DNA from: Diaporthe sp. PMI_573
Lineage: Eukaryota > Ascomycota > Sordariomycetes > Diaporthales > Diaporthaceae
DNA length: 64,000 nucleotides
Assembly (NCBI GenBank): GCA_021399435.1
Contig: JAJTUP010000019.1
Location: 992,001 to 1,056,000, forward strand
Direction of reading: 5' to 3'
The first letter of the stretch is position 1, and the number at the start of each line of letters is the position of its first letter. The notes below the pieces were generated by a model. It worked only from the letters and a program-made list of their open reading frames with translations, did not search any database and was not told the DNA's origin. The position numbers and the translations under genes were made by a program. Positions 21,848 to 32,694 of this stretch are shown one piece after another.

Positions 21848-23568
21848 TCATTCCACTTTCTTGCCCTCCGTACTCTTGGCGGACGCTTTGTCGGCCTGGC
21901 TGGCATCTATCTCAGCGTCGATGGCCTCGCCGACCGGCTTCTTCTCCAGTCCAGCATCCGTGGCCTCCGCTTGCCTCTCCTGCCTCTCGTCCTTCTCGTC
22001 AATGTCGTCAACATCCCTGGGTGTCGCCAGGCCGCTCTCCTGGTTCGACTCGTTCTGCTCGCTCTCGTCATCGATCAGCTCCTGCTGCTCACGAAGGACC
22101 TCCAGGCGCAACTTGTTCGTCGCCGCCCCTTCGGCGGTGTGGACCTCGAGCTCAATCTCGTGGTATAGTTCCTCGGGGATGGAGGATAGCACGCCGATGA
22201 GTGCGTCAATCTGGTTGGCGACGGCATTGTCGCCAGTCTGGCCGTACATGTAGGCGTTGCTGAGGACGAGAAGTGTGGAGGGGACGCCCTCCTTCAGGCG
22301 CAGATCGAGCCAGGTCTGCAGGTCCTCGCGCAATCGAGCCGGTGAGACGCCATGGGACTTGATCCCGCGGCTGGCACACGCCATCTGCAGCTCGGCGACT
22401 GTCAAGCTTTGTACTCCCTCGTAGCTGATTGCACGGTCGTCGCGCTTGATCTGCCGCATGCGGTGTCGGATCTGGTAACGGAGCATCATGTCCGTGCCGA
22501 ACGTGTTCAGGTTCATGTACCGACACATCGAAACCAGTTGGGGCCGTGACAGGTTGTCCAGAGTGAGATCATCTTTGAAGGCCTTGCAGACTTTGATGAC
22601 GTCTTCGGCAGTGGGTTTCTCACCGGTGGCGCGGACTTTCCGGAAGAAGTTGGCAAACTCCTCCTTCTGCGCGGTCGCAGCGGACAAGGGGAGCCCGGTC
22701 TCTTTGATGGACTGTCGGAGGAAGTCGCTAACATCTCTCCGGAGCGCTCGCAGAGTTTGGGCCTTTTGGTCCTTTGATTTCTGGTTCTCGTACGTGCTGG
22801 GGAGGAGGTTGGGGAAGAGCTTCAGCGCAACTGGGAGCAGCAGTTCGGCAAATGGTATGATGACGAATGCCGAAAACGGAACGAGCCGTCCCAGGTCCTG
22901 AACTGTGCGCTGAAGTTGACGGTGTTCTCTCCGGGTGAGCTCATAGCCTGCGGCCATCCTGACCGCGAGCTTTGTGCTGATCCTGACTTCAGTCGCCAGA
23001 AGCTTTGTGCCATCCCAGTAGTGCTGGACCTCTTTTTTTATTTTTTGCCCAATCGTCAGCTTCCTGTCCTTCTTTGGGTCCTTCTTGGAAGCAGCAAAGG
23101 CGTCCTTCCGCTCGGCCAGTTCTGTCAGGCTGTCGCTCTTGTCGGTGCCAGCTGCCGCCTTCTTGTCCTCCACCTTCGACTGGGCCTCCTTCGTTTGCAC
23201 CGTCGTCTTAGAACCAGGCGCCGCCTGCTTGTGTATGGGCTTCTTAGCCTCCTCAGCGTTGAAACCAGGTGGCGGGCCAGATGAGTGGCCGCCCCGGTTG
23301 GTATCGGTAGTGACTGAGCGGATGGGGATGAGCAGCGCCACAGCGGAATTCTGTAGCTGGATGTTTCGGGCGTTGCGACTGAGATGGAGGGAGCCGGCTC
23401 GCAATGTTGACCTTGATATCGCCCGACCTGCAATACACATTGGTGAGCCTTGGTCCATGCGGATGCCCTGTTCCGGGTCGCATGTATCGTTCGAGGGTTG
23501 AGCTTACCACTGCCAGCGAAAGGGTTTACAACAACGGCTCTACGAGCCACACTTGCAGATGCGCTCAT
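21848..23568 (-). CDS. mdm38: LETM1-domain mitochondrial inner-membrane protein (Mdm38/Ylh47 type)
   Basis: Exons 23568-23508 and 23427-21848 around an 80-nt intron (GTAAGC...TTGCAG) give 546 residues. LETM1/Mdm38 proteins act in K+/H+ homeostasis of the mitochondrial inner membrane and bind mitoribosomes to help insert inner-membrane proteins. The first 60 residues are rich in Arg, Ser and Ala with no acidic residue, a clear matrix-targeting presequence. A linker rich in Lys and Glu follows. One membrane span (L-V-P-F-S-A-F-V-I-I-P-F..., about 202-226) runs into the conserved L-P-S-T-Y/F stretch. The ribosome-binding-like LETM domain then carries S-R-P-Q-L-V and the R-G-I-K-S-H-G pattern. 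The C-terminus (from about 450) is an acidic coiled coil. Length, order and motifs fit the family. Fungi may have two paralogues; I cannot say which this is. Confidence 0.95.
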
Positions 23569-24412
23569 GACGGAGGCGCGGGGTTTGGAAAAGGCAGGGA
23601 AAGGATGTGTTGAGACGTAAAAGAGAGGTCAGGGTGTCGAGGAAGTAGAGCAGGAAAAGTCAGGTATGCATGTAGACCAGAAGCGGCATATGTAAGATGG
23701 AAAAGGGGAGAGGATCGCAACGCTGGCTTGCAGGTCCAGCTGCAACTGGCATTGGGTTGTTGAGTGACCTCACGTGGGGCGGCTTGTCAGGTACAGGGAC
23801 TGCTTCCCTCGAGCGGCATTATTATGTAACTGCACCGGATGGCGATATGTCATGTCAGGTGGGTTTCGGGGCACGCAGATGGACCATCGACTCAGGAGGA
23901 AGCCTCAGGGCCACAGAGCCGGGGGTTCCAGATCCAATGCACACTGGAACAGGCTCTAGAACACATTGTCTCGCCTGCTGTCGCTGGCTTTGTTTCCTGT
24001 GTTAAGTCCCATAGTGACATGTGAAACGGGCCCGCCACTTGTCACGAATTCCGGATCTGCCGACGGGTCCAAGCTTTTCGGGCGCTTCCAGACCCTCGGG
24101 GCGACGAAAGCACCGTACTACCTAGGCACCTACCCAGGCACCGGGTCTGCATTTTTAGTGCAGCTAGTTTGGAGTGGCACTGATTGCCTCTGCTAACAAA
24201 GTCCCCCATAGCCTGCTCTGACTACCTCTATATATACCAATTAATCCGGTTTGGTCATTATACGGGAGTGCACTCTAGAGGGATGCACACATCCGCTTAC
24301 TATCTGGATAAGCAAGGTTTCTTCGTATGCCCTGCAATATGTACCGGATAGAGGCTGCAAGCTTTCCAGCATCCTTTCGGGTTGTTGAGGGCTGCCATGG
24401 GGCGCAAATGCC

Positions 24413-24420
24413 CTCCCAGC
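24413..24420. repeat. Left target-site duplication of the MITE
   Basis: CTCCCAGC immediately precedes the left inverted end. The identical octamer follows the right end at 24839-24846. Confidence 0.85.
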
Positions 24421-24838
24421 CAGAGTTGTGACAGTTTAGTATACAAATCAGGTATACAGGTATACAACTTTTTAAACGCATTTTAAAATATAGAATAAAA
24501 ATACTATATTTCTATAACCTATATCACGTGATAGATCTTTCAAAGAAGTTTACAATAGTATATTCTTTTTCCGGGTTAGGGTATAGTAACAGGGGTATTG
24601 ACAGGGGTTAAAGTTATAGAGTTTTTGTATACCTAGACCTAAATTTTAGCTGATTTTTACCCCCCTGTAATCTGGCCCTACTCAACCCCTAACCCTTAGA
24701 ATAAAATATTACTAAATCTAGTATATTATTTTAATCCCTGTTCTCTATATTACTTAGTCTTTAAATTAATTATACAAAGAAATAAACGAGGTTAAAAAAG
24801 TTGTATACCTGTTGTATACTAAAGTTGTCACAACTCTG
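24421..24838. mobile_element. 418-bp AT-rich MITE, hAT-type
   Basis: The ends are inverted repeats beginning CAGAGTTGTGACA. The similarity extends roughly 50 bp inward through GTATAC-rich sequence with small gaps (left 24421-24475, right 24785-24838 reversed). A perfect 8-bp duplication CTCCCAGC flanks it, the length made by hAT transposases, and CAGAG fits hAT termini. The interior is very AT-rich, in sharp contrast to its surroundings, and has no coding capacity. It is therefore non-autonomous. Its termini differ from those of the hAT element at 42132-45203, so that element is unlikely to be its source. The AT-richness could come from repeat-induced point mutation or be original to the family. 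Confidence 0.88.
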
Positions 24839-24846
24839 CTCCCAGC
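24839..24846. repeat. Right target-site duplication of the MITE
   Basis: CTCCCAGC, identical to the octamer at 24413-24420. Confidence 0.85.
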
Positions 24847-25129
24847 ATCCATAACCCTGGGAGAACTTCACAGATAGCTACCACGTTGTACTTGCCCTCC
24901 TAGATTTCTACTACTGCGAGAACAATATCAAGGCTGCCCATGCAAAGTAAATTGACTGATCTGCGTGGCGACCGTGCTCGTAAATGCACAGCCCAAGTAA
25001 GCGCCTGCCTGCCAACGCACCTGGGCAGTTGGCGACCTGTGTACATGTGAGGAGCCTCGTCCGATGAGAGTGATGAAATATCCCACAGGTTATTCCTTCT
25101 TATTCTCGTCTTCTTCCAAATTTACCACC

Positions 25130-25960
25130 ATGACACCCGCGTCGTTCCAGGTAATATCAGACCTCCACCTGGAGACAAGCCGAACATACGACTTCAAAAT
25201 CAAGCAGACAGCGCCTAATATTGCTCTGTTGGGCGACATTGGTCAAGTTGTAGATGATGGACTCTTCACATTCCTCGACAGCTTGCTCGGCAAGTACTGG
25301 AACGTTTTCTTCCTTCTCGGTAACCACGAGCCCATCGGAACCAGCTGGGAGGCTGCAAGGGACAGAGTCTGTGCATTCGCAGAGAAGATGGAAGACCTCA
25401 GAGGGAGGTCCACCATGGGCAGATTTGTCTTCCTGGACAGGAGGCGGTTCGACCTCACCAACACCCTCACAGTCCTGGGATGTACTCTATTCTCTGAAAT
25501 TGTCCCACAACAAGCCACAGAAATGGCAGAGCGTCTCATTGATTTCAAACATATTCAGGGGTGGACGGTGGGAGACCACCTCGCAGCACATAGGGGGGAT
25601 TTGGAATGGCTCAACCAGCAGGTGTGCGAGATTGAGGAAAGAGAGCCCTTTAGAAGCATCGCCATCTTCACACATCACAGTCCGACAGTAGATGTCAGGG
25701 CCGTGGATCCACGACATGGCGGCAGTCCAGTCTCTTCGGGTTTCTGTTCGGACCTGGCTGAAGAGTGCTGTTGGAAGAGCCAGAGCGCGGTGTTTTGGGG
25801 CTTTGGGCACACACACTTCAATTGTGATTTTGTTCAAGACGATGGAAAGCGTATTGCAACAAATCAAAGAGGATATATGTCGGCGGTACAGGAGCGGTTC
25901 AACGGGGGCAGAGTATTTATCATCGGGAGGGCTTGCAGCTCAGGAATGCTCAGCGTATAG
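25130..25960 (+). CDS. Calcineurin-like metallophosphoesterase
   Basis: Single exon, 276 residues from the ATG at 25130, which has a strong ACCACCATG context and lies just before the first motif. An in-frame ATG at 25064 would add 22 unremarkable residues. The five metallophosphoesterase motifs are in order: S-D-L-H-L-E (about residue 10), G-D-I-G (about 37), G-N-H-E (about 64), T-H-H-S (about 185) and G-H-T-H-F-N (about 227). These bind the two catalytic metals. The protein is soluble, with no signal peptide or membrane span. Small fungal proteins of this type are hydrolases of unknown substrate (phosphodiester or phosphomonoester). It stands alone between the MITE and a repeat-rich intergenic region, on the accessory side of the region, but codon use looks ordinary. 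Confidence 0.9.
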   Translation: MTPASFQVISDLHLETSRTYDFKIKQTAPNIALLGDIGQVVDDGLFTFLDSLLGKYWNVFFLLGNHEPIGTSWEAARDRVCAFAEKMEDLRGRSTMGRFVFLDRRRFDLTNTLTVLGCTLFSEIVPQQATEMAERLIDFKHIQGWTVGDHLAAHRGDLEWLNQQVCEIEEREPFRSIAIFTHHSPTVDVRAVDPRHGGSPVSSGFCSDLAEECCWKSQSAVFWGFGHTHFNCDFVQDDGKRIATNQRGYMSAVQERFNGGRVFIIGRACSSGMLSV

Positions 25961-27159
25961 GTCAAGGTCATATGTGAGATAGCAGACATCGATCGTCCGT
26001 TCATCAGCAGCACACCAATGAATGCTAGTGGCTTCTGGCATGGCATCCTCAGACGCCGGGCCATTCATGCGAAGCAAGCGGGCAGGCCCCGGGGGGGGCG
26101 AGAATGTCCCTTTGCATCCGGGAGTCCGAGACCTGTCTAAACTCCGCGCCGTCGGAGCCCATGAACAATTAAGTCCAAGCCAGGGGCTGTCAGCCGCAGG
26201 CCGGGGCAACAGAGTAATGTCAACGGTCCCGGATCCTACGCCCTTCTGATTAGCCGTAGGTTGGCGGTGACATAGCACGGGAAAGAGAAAGACATGGCAC
26301 TAGTCAGCCACCTAGGTGCGTACCTACCTAGGTACCTAGGTGCCTAGGTGGGTAGGTAGGTAGGTACCTTAGGTAGGGTAGTGGGCTCTCAACAAATTGG
26401 CTTGGGCTTTTGCCGAGACGGCGGTATGGGAGCATGGGGTTGGATTTACCGGACGGACCAGGCGTGCGTAGGAACGAACCCCTCTAACACAAGCACGCGA
26501 ACATTTGCTGGCGTGACAGATAGAGCAATACAAATGATAATCACCGAAGATTCGCAGCCCGAATTCAAATGGCGCCACGGCCCTTGGCCTGTCGAGCTTT
26601 CCCCGCGACTTTACACAGTATTATTCACTTGATCCATGGACACTCGGTTATCCGCCAATTTTTGGTGACGCAGATCGGCCCCCCCCCGGCGGAGAGTTCT
26701 GGTATTCATCAGCAGCTGATTGATAATTCTCAACTGCCCTCTCCTTCCCGCGCATTCGTCCCTTCCCTCTCGTCTCCCCAGCGCCCAGCGGTCCTCCTAC
26801 ACAGTACATCGCGTCGCCCGCCTGCAATCTCGTCGCCATGGACATTTCTTGAGGCTTTCCGCTTTGTCCTGTGGTTACCTCGCCTGGTCCCCTAGGGATC
26901 GTCTGCCCTTGCACCCCACATTCGTGACGGGTTTCGGGAAACGCGCATCCTGAAGTCAACTTACTATCGCAACCTATCGCATTCCCTCAGGTGTCGCACA
27001 GCAGCAAGGCCCATTCAGCCTTCCCGGGGCCGGCCTGGTCTGATACAAGGCAAGCACTACAACGCTTTGCACATCCGCACTCACTCGTCCGATCCATAAA
27101 TCGCCCCCCCCCCTCTCTCATCTTTCTCTCTCTTCTCTTCAAAACACTCATATCATAAC
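25961..27159. other. Intergenic upstream of adenylate kinase
   Basis: 1.2 kb with no supported gene. It contains a dense CCTAGGT/GGTAGGT repeat block at 26309-26380. CT-rich sequence just before 27160 is typical of a fungal transcription start region. Confidence 0.5.
26309..26380. repeat. Palindromic (A)CCTAGGT/GGTAGGT repeat block
   Basis: About 72 nt made almost only of CCTAGGT, TACCTAGG and GGTAGGTA units. CCTAGG is self-complementary, so the block can fold back on itself. Similar short groups occur elsewhere in the window (24114-24143, 29271-29287, 53432-53461, 60981-60995). Confidence 0.85.
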
Positions 27160-28033
27160 ATGAGATTAAGGCGAGCGGCTCGTGTCATTCTGGTCGGCGC
27201 ACCCGGTGTTGGAAAGGGCACACAGTCTGAGAGACTCCTCCATCGCTTCCCACAGCTTTCCTGTATCAGCTCCGGTGATCTCCTGCGGAACAATGTGAAG
27301 AACAGGACTGCGCTCGGTCAGTATTTTTCAATGCCGATATCGGCACACAGTCACGCCCATGCCCACGACCTTCTGACGCGACTCATTCGCAGGCATCCAA
27401 GTCGAGAGCACCTTAAAGGCTGGTGGCCTGGTCTCTGACAGCCTCATCCTGCGCCTGATCAACAACGAGCTGAGCAAGCGAGGATGGCTGGGTCAACCTC
27501 AGGTCATGACGCTCAACTCATCGGCCGTGGGCGCCGAAGGTGAGACGTACAGCAACGAGAACGAGATGGCCGCCTTCTTGTCTGCGGCGCCAAAGACCTT
27601 TGCTGCCCGCCCCTCCGAGGACCCATCGGCTTCGTTCTTGCTGGATGGTTTTCCACGCACCGCCTCGCAGGCCGATCAGCTCGACGAGATGATCCCCGTC
27701 AACCTTGCAGTGTCCCTCAAGACCCCTTTCGATGTGATCCTGGAACGTATCTCGGGACGATGGGTGCACGAGCCCTCGGGGCGCGTATACAACACGACAT
27801 TCAACGCGCCAAAAGTGCCGGGGCGCGATGACATCACAGGTGAGCCACTCGTGAAGAGGGCTGATGACGATGAAGAGACATACCGGACGCGTTTCCGCAA
27901 GTTCCAGGAGACGAGCGAGCCCCTGCTGGAGCACTATGCCCGCCAGGGGGTGTTGTTGGAGGTCGAGGGCATGAGCAGTGACGAGATCAGCCCGAAGCTG
28001 TTCAAAGAGTTCGAGAAACGGTTTTGCGAATGA
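27160..28033 (+). CDS. adk2: Adenylate kinase, GTP:AMP phosphotransferase type (AK3/Adk2)
   Basis: Exons 27160-27316 and 27393-28033 around a 76-nt intron give 265 residues. The enzyme transfers phosphate from a nucleoside triphosphate (GTP in AK3/Adk2) to AMP, probably in the mitochondrial matrix. The P-loop G-A-P-G-V-G-K-G-T is at 13-21, the AMP-site motif S-S-G-D-L-L-R near 38, and the D-G-F-P-R-T motif near 140. A long-form LID (G-R-W-V-H-x-P-S-G-R-V-Y-N, then D-D-I-T-G-E-P-L) has no zinc cysteines. The basic start M-R-L-R-R-A-A-R could serve in targeting. A segment of about 25 residues (around 90-120) between the AMP-binding and core parts is longer than in bacterial enzymes, a known feature of fungal Adk2. 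Intact. Confidence 0.94.
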
Positions 28034-28154
28034 ACCTGTTTGTGTATGAGTTGACGGTCCAAGACATGGGCCGCATGAAACCGAGTTGGCTGGGGAAAGG
28101 GTTGAATGATATCCAGGACGTTTCGGCTCGAACCACGTGGCGTTTATTGAGCAT

Positions 28155-28155
28155 G

Positions 28156-28184
<29 letters not shown>
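28155..28184 (+). repeat. (AGC)10 trinucleotide run
   Basis: About ten AGC units in the 3' region of the adenylate kinase gene, not in a coding frame. Confidence 0.9.
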
Positions 28185-28186
<2 letters not shown>

Positions 28187-29335
28187 TATGACTGCTTGAT
28201 TGCTGTTCCGGGGGCAACTATCTATTCCTGGTTTGTATTCTTCTTGTCGTTGCTGAGCCAAAATGGAAGTTGAGCATGGATACAAACTGCGACCTTTATG
28301 AATCGCGGAGCAGGCGCGGGTCCTGTTTGTTTTGTCTTCTGATTTGGAAGGTCTCCGACGTTGAGATACCCATCAGGGCCGTCACCAAGAATTGAACAGG
28401 TTTCATCATTTCCCTAGGTTCGGGTTCGAAGACGAATGCAGCGAGCCTGTAGGATTTCCGCCGCCGCCACCGTGCAACCTGCCAGGTTCAGGCGTGCATT
28501 CCTGTGTAACACAACGTATGCGTATGTGTGATCTCTTTTTGGTGCCTCTCGAGATACTCCCGAAATGGTGGTACTTGCTGGCGCAAGCACAATGGCATAT
28601 GTGGCGGTGCAACAGCTATACTGTATTGTCGTAACGGGACCGAGGCTGACGTAGACCAAAGTCCATGTCAATGTACTCTACAGGGCGGCTTGTGCCTGCC
28701 ACCAGCGGTAAACCATGTTAATATCGCATGTTCAACGGCTTGTGCTTAGTATCGGCGTCAGATGCAGACGATCAACCTTTCTATTTGTGGTCACCATGAG
28801 TAGGGTTGGTAGCCGAAGAGCTGTGTGTTTTACAAGAATATTTGGCAATGCTACTCCCTCCTCAGCTTCATCTCGCACATGGAAGCGTCAGCAGATCGAT
28901 TCGATCACACGGAGACGAACCGACCTCTGATGTTGCAAGCAGCCAATCTGGTTGCGAGCGCCATCGAGGATCAACGAGACTGCGGGATTGGTTGACAGCG
29001 GGGCAGGATGTACCTGCGCAAGATGTTGAATCCAGTCAGTCATCATATGAGGGCCAAGCCACACTGCAGAGGTGTGGGTGCATCCGTTTCCCTTTGTAGA
29101 CAACTCAAGACCGGCAACTAGACAATCATTCCACGAGAGGGCAATGCATGTGACTTTATCTGTGTTGCCGCCAAATGGACGTCGTGGACGGTGCGAGACA
29201 TCATCATCTGTACTCGGCGAGGGGTTGCATCCAACTTGGTAATTCAGCAGCCCAGTAGCCGGGTGCCTAGGTACCTAGCCTACCCAGACAGGCGGGTCCC
29301 GTACGCATTCGCAGGGGCCCATCGTCACTCAAAGG

Positions 29336-29368
29336 CAGGGCGGCAGGGCGGCAGGGCGGCAGCAGGAC
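29336..29368 (+). repeat. GGCAGGGC tandem repeat
   Basis: Three to four 8-bp units of GGCAGGGC in a non-coding stretch. Confidence 0.8.
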
Positions 29369-30054
29369 GCGCTGCTCCTTCCGCGGCTTGGCCCTGAACC
29401 CGTGGACGGAAGTCGCAGCGCGCAGCTGCAGGTGCGCTGATCACACGGGCGAAGCCTCCTGGTGTTTCCAGAGAGGGTGAGACAGAGAGTTTCGGGGGCC
29501 CAGGGGCTGTCCTTTCCCCTCCTCCGCACAAGCACGCCTGCCAAGGACCTGCCGTGCAGCGTGATCTCCTCGTGGTTCCTTGGGACACCGTCATCATTCC
29601 CACCTGCTGTCCTGTCGTGTTTGGTGCGTTGGTCTCTTGTGATCTCCCGCCGGCCTCGAACAACACCCTCACGGTACCTGGACTAACATCGTCTATCAAT
29701 CCACTCACACCTGCTTGTCTGATCGGACGAGGACACCACGTCACCTGCCTACCGCCCGCCCTCACCCTGCGACACAAGCAAGCTTCTACGGCTTACAACC
29801 TGTACAAAACATGGCACTCCGCTCGCGCTGAGACTTTACAGGTCAAATATCCCTGGAAAGCATATCATATACATGGCCTGAGTATTTCGTGTTCCAATCT
29901 CGTCTGTCCTAGGCTGGGCGCCCTCGGCTGGGCTACACGCTGTCTCAAATCGACCCGGAGCTCGATGGGCTGAAGACACCAAAGCAGTGCTGTTTCCATT
30001 GTTATCCAGGCCCTGGGGCTTTCGAATAATAGAGCACGCATCAACAACACCGCC

Positions 30055-31995
30055 ATGGCGATACTACGGTTTGTCCTGGAAGGCGCTCTGCTCTGCGCCC
30101 TGAGTATTGGGGCCGCCTCAGAACCTACGGCTCCTTTCCAAGCTCCCCTGCCCCTACACCTTGAACACGACGGCCTCGACAGTCATCCATCGCTCAGTGC
30201 TGCATATCTGGACATCCTCGACCCCATGTTGGAAGTCCTGAGCACTATGCAGGAAGAGTACTTTGCTCCATGGCTTGGAACGTGGCCAGAAGCAATCGAT
30301 TGGACCGCCGCCGTGATGGGCACGCACGTCTCCGGCGCTCTCAGTTCCATATCCCGCGCACTCGATCTCATCCCAGTCTCAGGGAGAGCGGGGGATCGAA
30401 ACAAAGAAAACCTCGTCACTCTCTTCTTCTCGCAAATTCTAGGCTACTATTTTGGGCAGGACCACTTCGCCATTAGGAACGAGGCGTACGATGACATCCT
30501 TTGGGTCGTCCTCGGCTGGCTCGAAACGATTCAGTTCATCGACCTGCACACGACGCTCAACTTCCAGGATGTACTTGATGCTCCAGGTTTTGCAAAGTGG
30601 CACGGTAATATCTGGACACCCGCATTCTCCCACCGAGCAAGGATATTCTGGAATCTCGCAAAGGCTGGCTGGGACTGGGATCTCTGTGGCGGAGGTATGA
30701 CTTGGAACCCCAGGCTGGAGCCGTACAAGAACGCCATCACCAACGAGCTGTTTATATCGGCTTCGGCTTCCATGTACCTGTACTTCCCTGGTGACTGGAA
30801 TGACTCTCCCTTTTTCAACGGGCTGGACACCTCCAACGACGAGCATCTTACCAGGCCCCGCGGTGATGATGTCTTTAGGCCTCACGATCCTATCTTCCTC
30901 GAATTCGCAAAAGATGGGTACCAATGGCTCGAGGAATCTGGGATGATGGACAATCAAGGACTGTACGTTGACGGATTCCACATTTCTGGGTGGAACGATC
31001 CCACGAGTGACAACAAGAAGTGTGATGTGCGTAATGAGCAAGTCTACACGTACAACCAAGGTGTCATCCTCACCGGTCAGATCAACCTTTGGAAAATCAC
31101 TGGCAACTACTCATACGTGGACGATGGCCATCGCCTTGTTCGAAATGTCATTAAGGCAACGGGATGGGATCTACAACGACAGAGACCGATCGATCGTGGT
31201 GAAAATGGCAGAAGCTTCTCGGATGGCGAGCCACCGGAAGATAGCAAGCTTCCACCGTGGCGTGGCCTTGGCCGTGTTGGTGTCATGGAAGACGCCTGCG
31301 ACAGCAAAGGTTCTTGTTCCCAGGACGGCCAAACTTTCAAAGGCATATTTTTCCATCATCTTACGGCATTCTGCACGTCCTCATTATCACTGGACGAGTT
31401 CATCGCCTATAACAGACACACTCGTGACCAGATGCGATCTCATTTGGCAGAGTGCAGGTCCTATGCTCCCTGGCTGCGGCACAATGTTCGTGCCATGATA
31501 AGGACAAGGAATGACGCAGGGTTAGTGGGTATGTGGTGGACTGCAGGACATCTTGGCCTCAAGGACAAGATGCCGCCTCAAGACGACTTTGAAGATCCAA
31601 ATGCGGTGGACTACAGGAACGAGGGTGTACCTGATGATCCGGTATGGAAACGCGGTCCGGCAGGTGTAACTCCTCCGCGAGCCCCTCACATTCCCTTTAC
31701 CGAGCCTTGCACGGCCGACCAGCGTGTCGCATCAAAGACTCGTCAACGTTTGGCCATAAGACAGTTGACGGAAGACAATGAGGATGCTGCAGGTCACGAT
31801 TGGGCAAACAATGGCAAGGAAGCGGACACACCTATGATCAAAGAAGATCTCAACGATCGTGGCCGTGGCCGGACCGTCGAAACCCAGGGTAGTGGATTGG
31901 CATTATTGAGGGCCTTCTGGGAGATTTCAACACGGACTCGATCTAGCAAGGGGCAAGTGACTGCGAGGGAAGGACTCGATCCTGATGAGTTGTAA
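30055..31995 (+). CDS. Secreted GH76-like alpha-1,6-mannanase family protein
   Basis: Single exon, 646 residues. A signal peptide is clear (hydrophobic stretch ending near A-A-S-E-P, residue 20-24). The fold pattern is that of glycoside hydrolase 76, whose members cleave or transglycosylate alpha-1,6-mannan in fungal walls (Dfg5/Dcw1 relatives). The adjacent aspartates expected at the active site are Asp146-Asp147 in A-Y-D-D-I-L-W-V. W-H-G-N-I-W and C-G-G-G-M-T-W-N-P (about residues 180-225) are further family features, as is the later Y-T-Y-N-Q-G. From about 500 on, the protein has a long charged tail not usual for the family, and no GPI signal is seen at the end. A wall-remodelling or mannan-degrading role is inferred from the family. 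It lies alone between two large intergenic regions. Confidence 0.87.
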   Translation: MAILRFVLEGALLCALSIGAASEPTAPFQAPLPLHLEHDGLDSHPSLSAAYLDILDPMLEVLSTMQEEYFAPWLGTWPEAIDWTAAVMGTHVSGALSSISRALDLIPVSGRAGDRNKENLVTLFFSQILGYYFGQDHFAIRNEAYDDILWVVLGWLETIQFIDLHTTLNFQDVLDAPGFAKWHGNIWTPAFSHRARIFWNLAKAGWDWDLCGGGMTWNPRLEPYKNAITNELFISASASMYLYFPGDWNDSPFFNGLDTSNDEHLTRPRGDDVFRPHDPIFLEFAKDGYQWLEESGMMDNQGLYVDGFHISGWNDPTSDNKKCDVRNEQVYTYNQGVILTGQINLWKITGNYSYVDDGHRLVRNVIKATGWDLQRQRPIDRGENGRSFSDGEPPEDSKLPPWRGLGRVGVMEDACDSKGSCSQDGQTFKGIFFHHLTAFCTSSLSLDEFIAYNRHTRDQMRSHLAECRSYAPWLRHNVRAMIRTRNDAGLVGMWWTAGHLGLKDKMPPQDDFEDPNAVDYRNEGVPDDPVWKRGPAGVTPPRAPHIPFTEPCTADQRVASKTRQRLAIRQLTEDNEDAAGHDWANNGKEADTPMIKEDLNDRGRGRTVETQGSGLALLRAFWEISTRTRSSKGQVTAREGLDPDEL

Positions 31996-32694
31996 AAATT
32001 CATGATGAGAATGGATTGGGCTACAACGAACCGTTCCATCTGCATTTACCTAGACCACGGTCCGCATAGCGTTTCTTTCAGAAACCAAAACAAAAAAAAC
32101 ATGGGCTGTCCCTTGACTCAAACGTTGCCCTACCGGGTCTCGGTGCTCTCAACCAGAAGTCGGGAAATGGCAGCCGCCAGAAACGAAAATAGAATGTCAT
32201 GTTGCTTCAAACTGCTGGCCCGTTGACAGGTCATTTCAGCGATGTAGTCTCTTCATAATGTCTGCCGACACTTGGATGGCGATCGTACACAGGCAGGAAA
32301 CCGTTACGAACCGGTGCTGCCATTCGACACTGTCTCTGTTGAATCATGAAAACATGCGGTGACCTTGAGTCTCCTTTTGTTTCTCTTGGACCTTCATTCC
32401 CTGCCGGCATATCGTTTACACCAGTATTGGTCGATCCCTTGGTTTCGGAAACAGGAACAATTCAAATCTCGATCCAGACCCGAACTCCTAGCTAGCCGCG
32501 GTACTGTACAAGCTCACAGGATTCAGAAAGGCGGCCGAACGTTTCCCAATGATTCTTGCAGCACCAAGTACATCGTCCCACATGCAGTCGTGAAGCAGCC
32601 GGCTCAAGAAAATATGCGCCAAGACGTTTTCGCCCCCGCGCCATATTCCCAGTCAATCAGTGTGTGGTTGAAGGCAGTCAAGAGGCCCTCCAGC
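31996..32694. other. Convergent intergenic region
   Basis: About 700 nt between the converging GH76-like and KDEL-receptor-like genes. No gene or repeat is apparent; it should hold both 3' UTRs. Confidence 0.5.

Larger units (their letters stand above)
23569..25129. other. Intergenic region containing a MITE
   Basis: Apart from the 418-bp element at 24421-24838 there is no gene. An ACCTAGGC/CACCTACCC motif group lies at 24114-24143. The open frames at 23697-24196 are short and unlike any family. Confidence 0.5.
28034..30054. other. 2-kb intergenic region
   Basis: No gene recognised. It holds an (AGC)n run at 28155-28184, a CCTAGGTACCTAG group at 29271-29287 and a GGCAGGGC repeat at 29336-29368. 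Several open frames of 60-150 codons occur, but none has a domain or coding-like continuity. Confidence 0.5.

Noticed and set aside
24421..24838. AT-rich block as a centromere or origin fragment
   Set aside because: Inverted ends and an exact 8-bp duplication explain it as a MITE.
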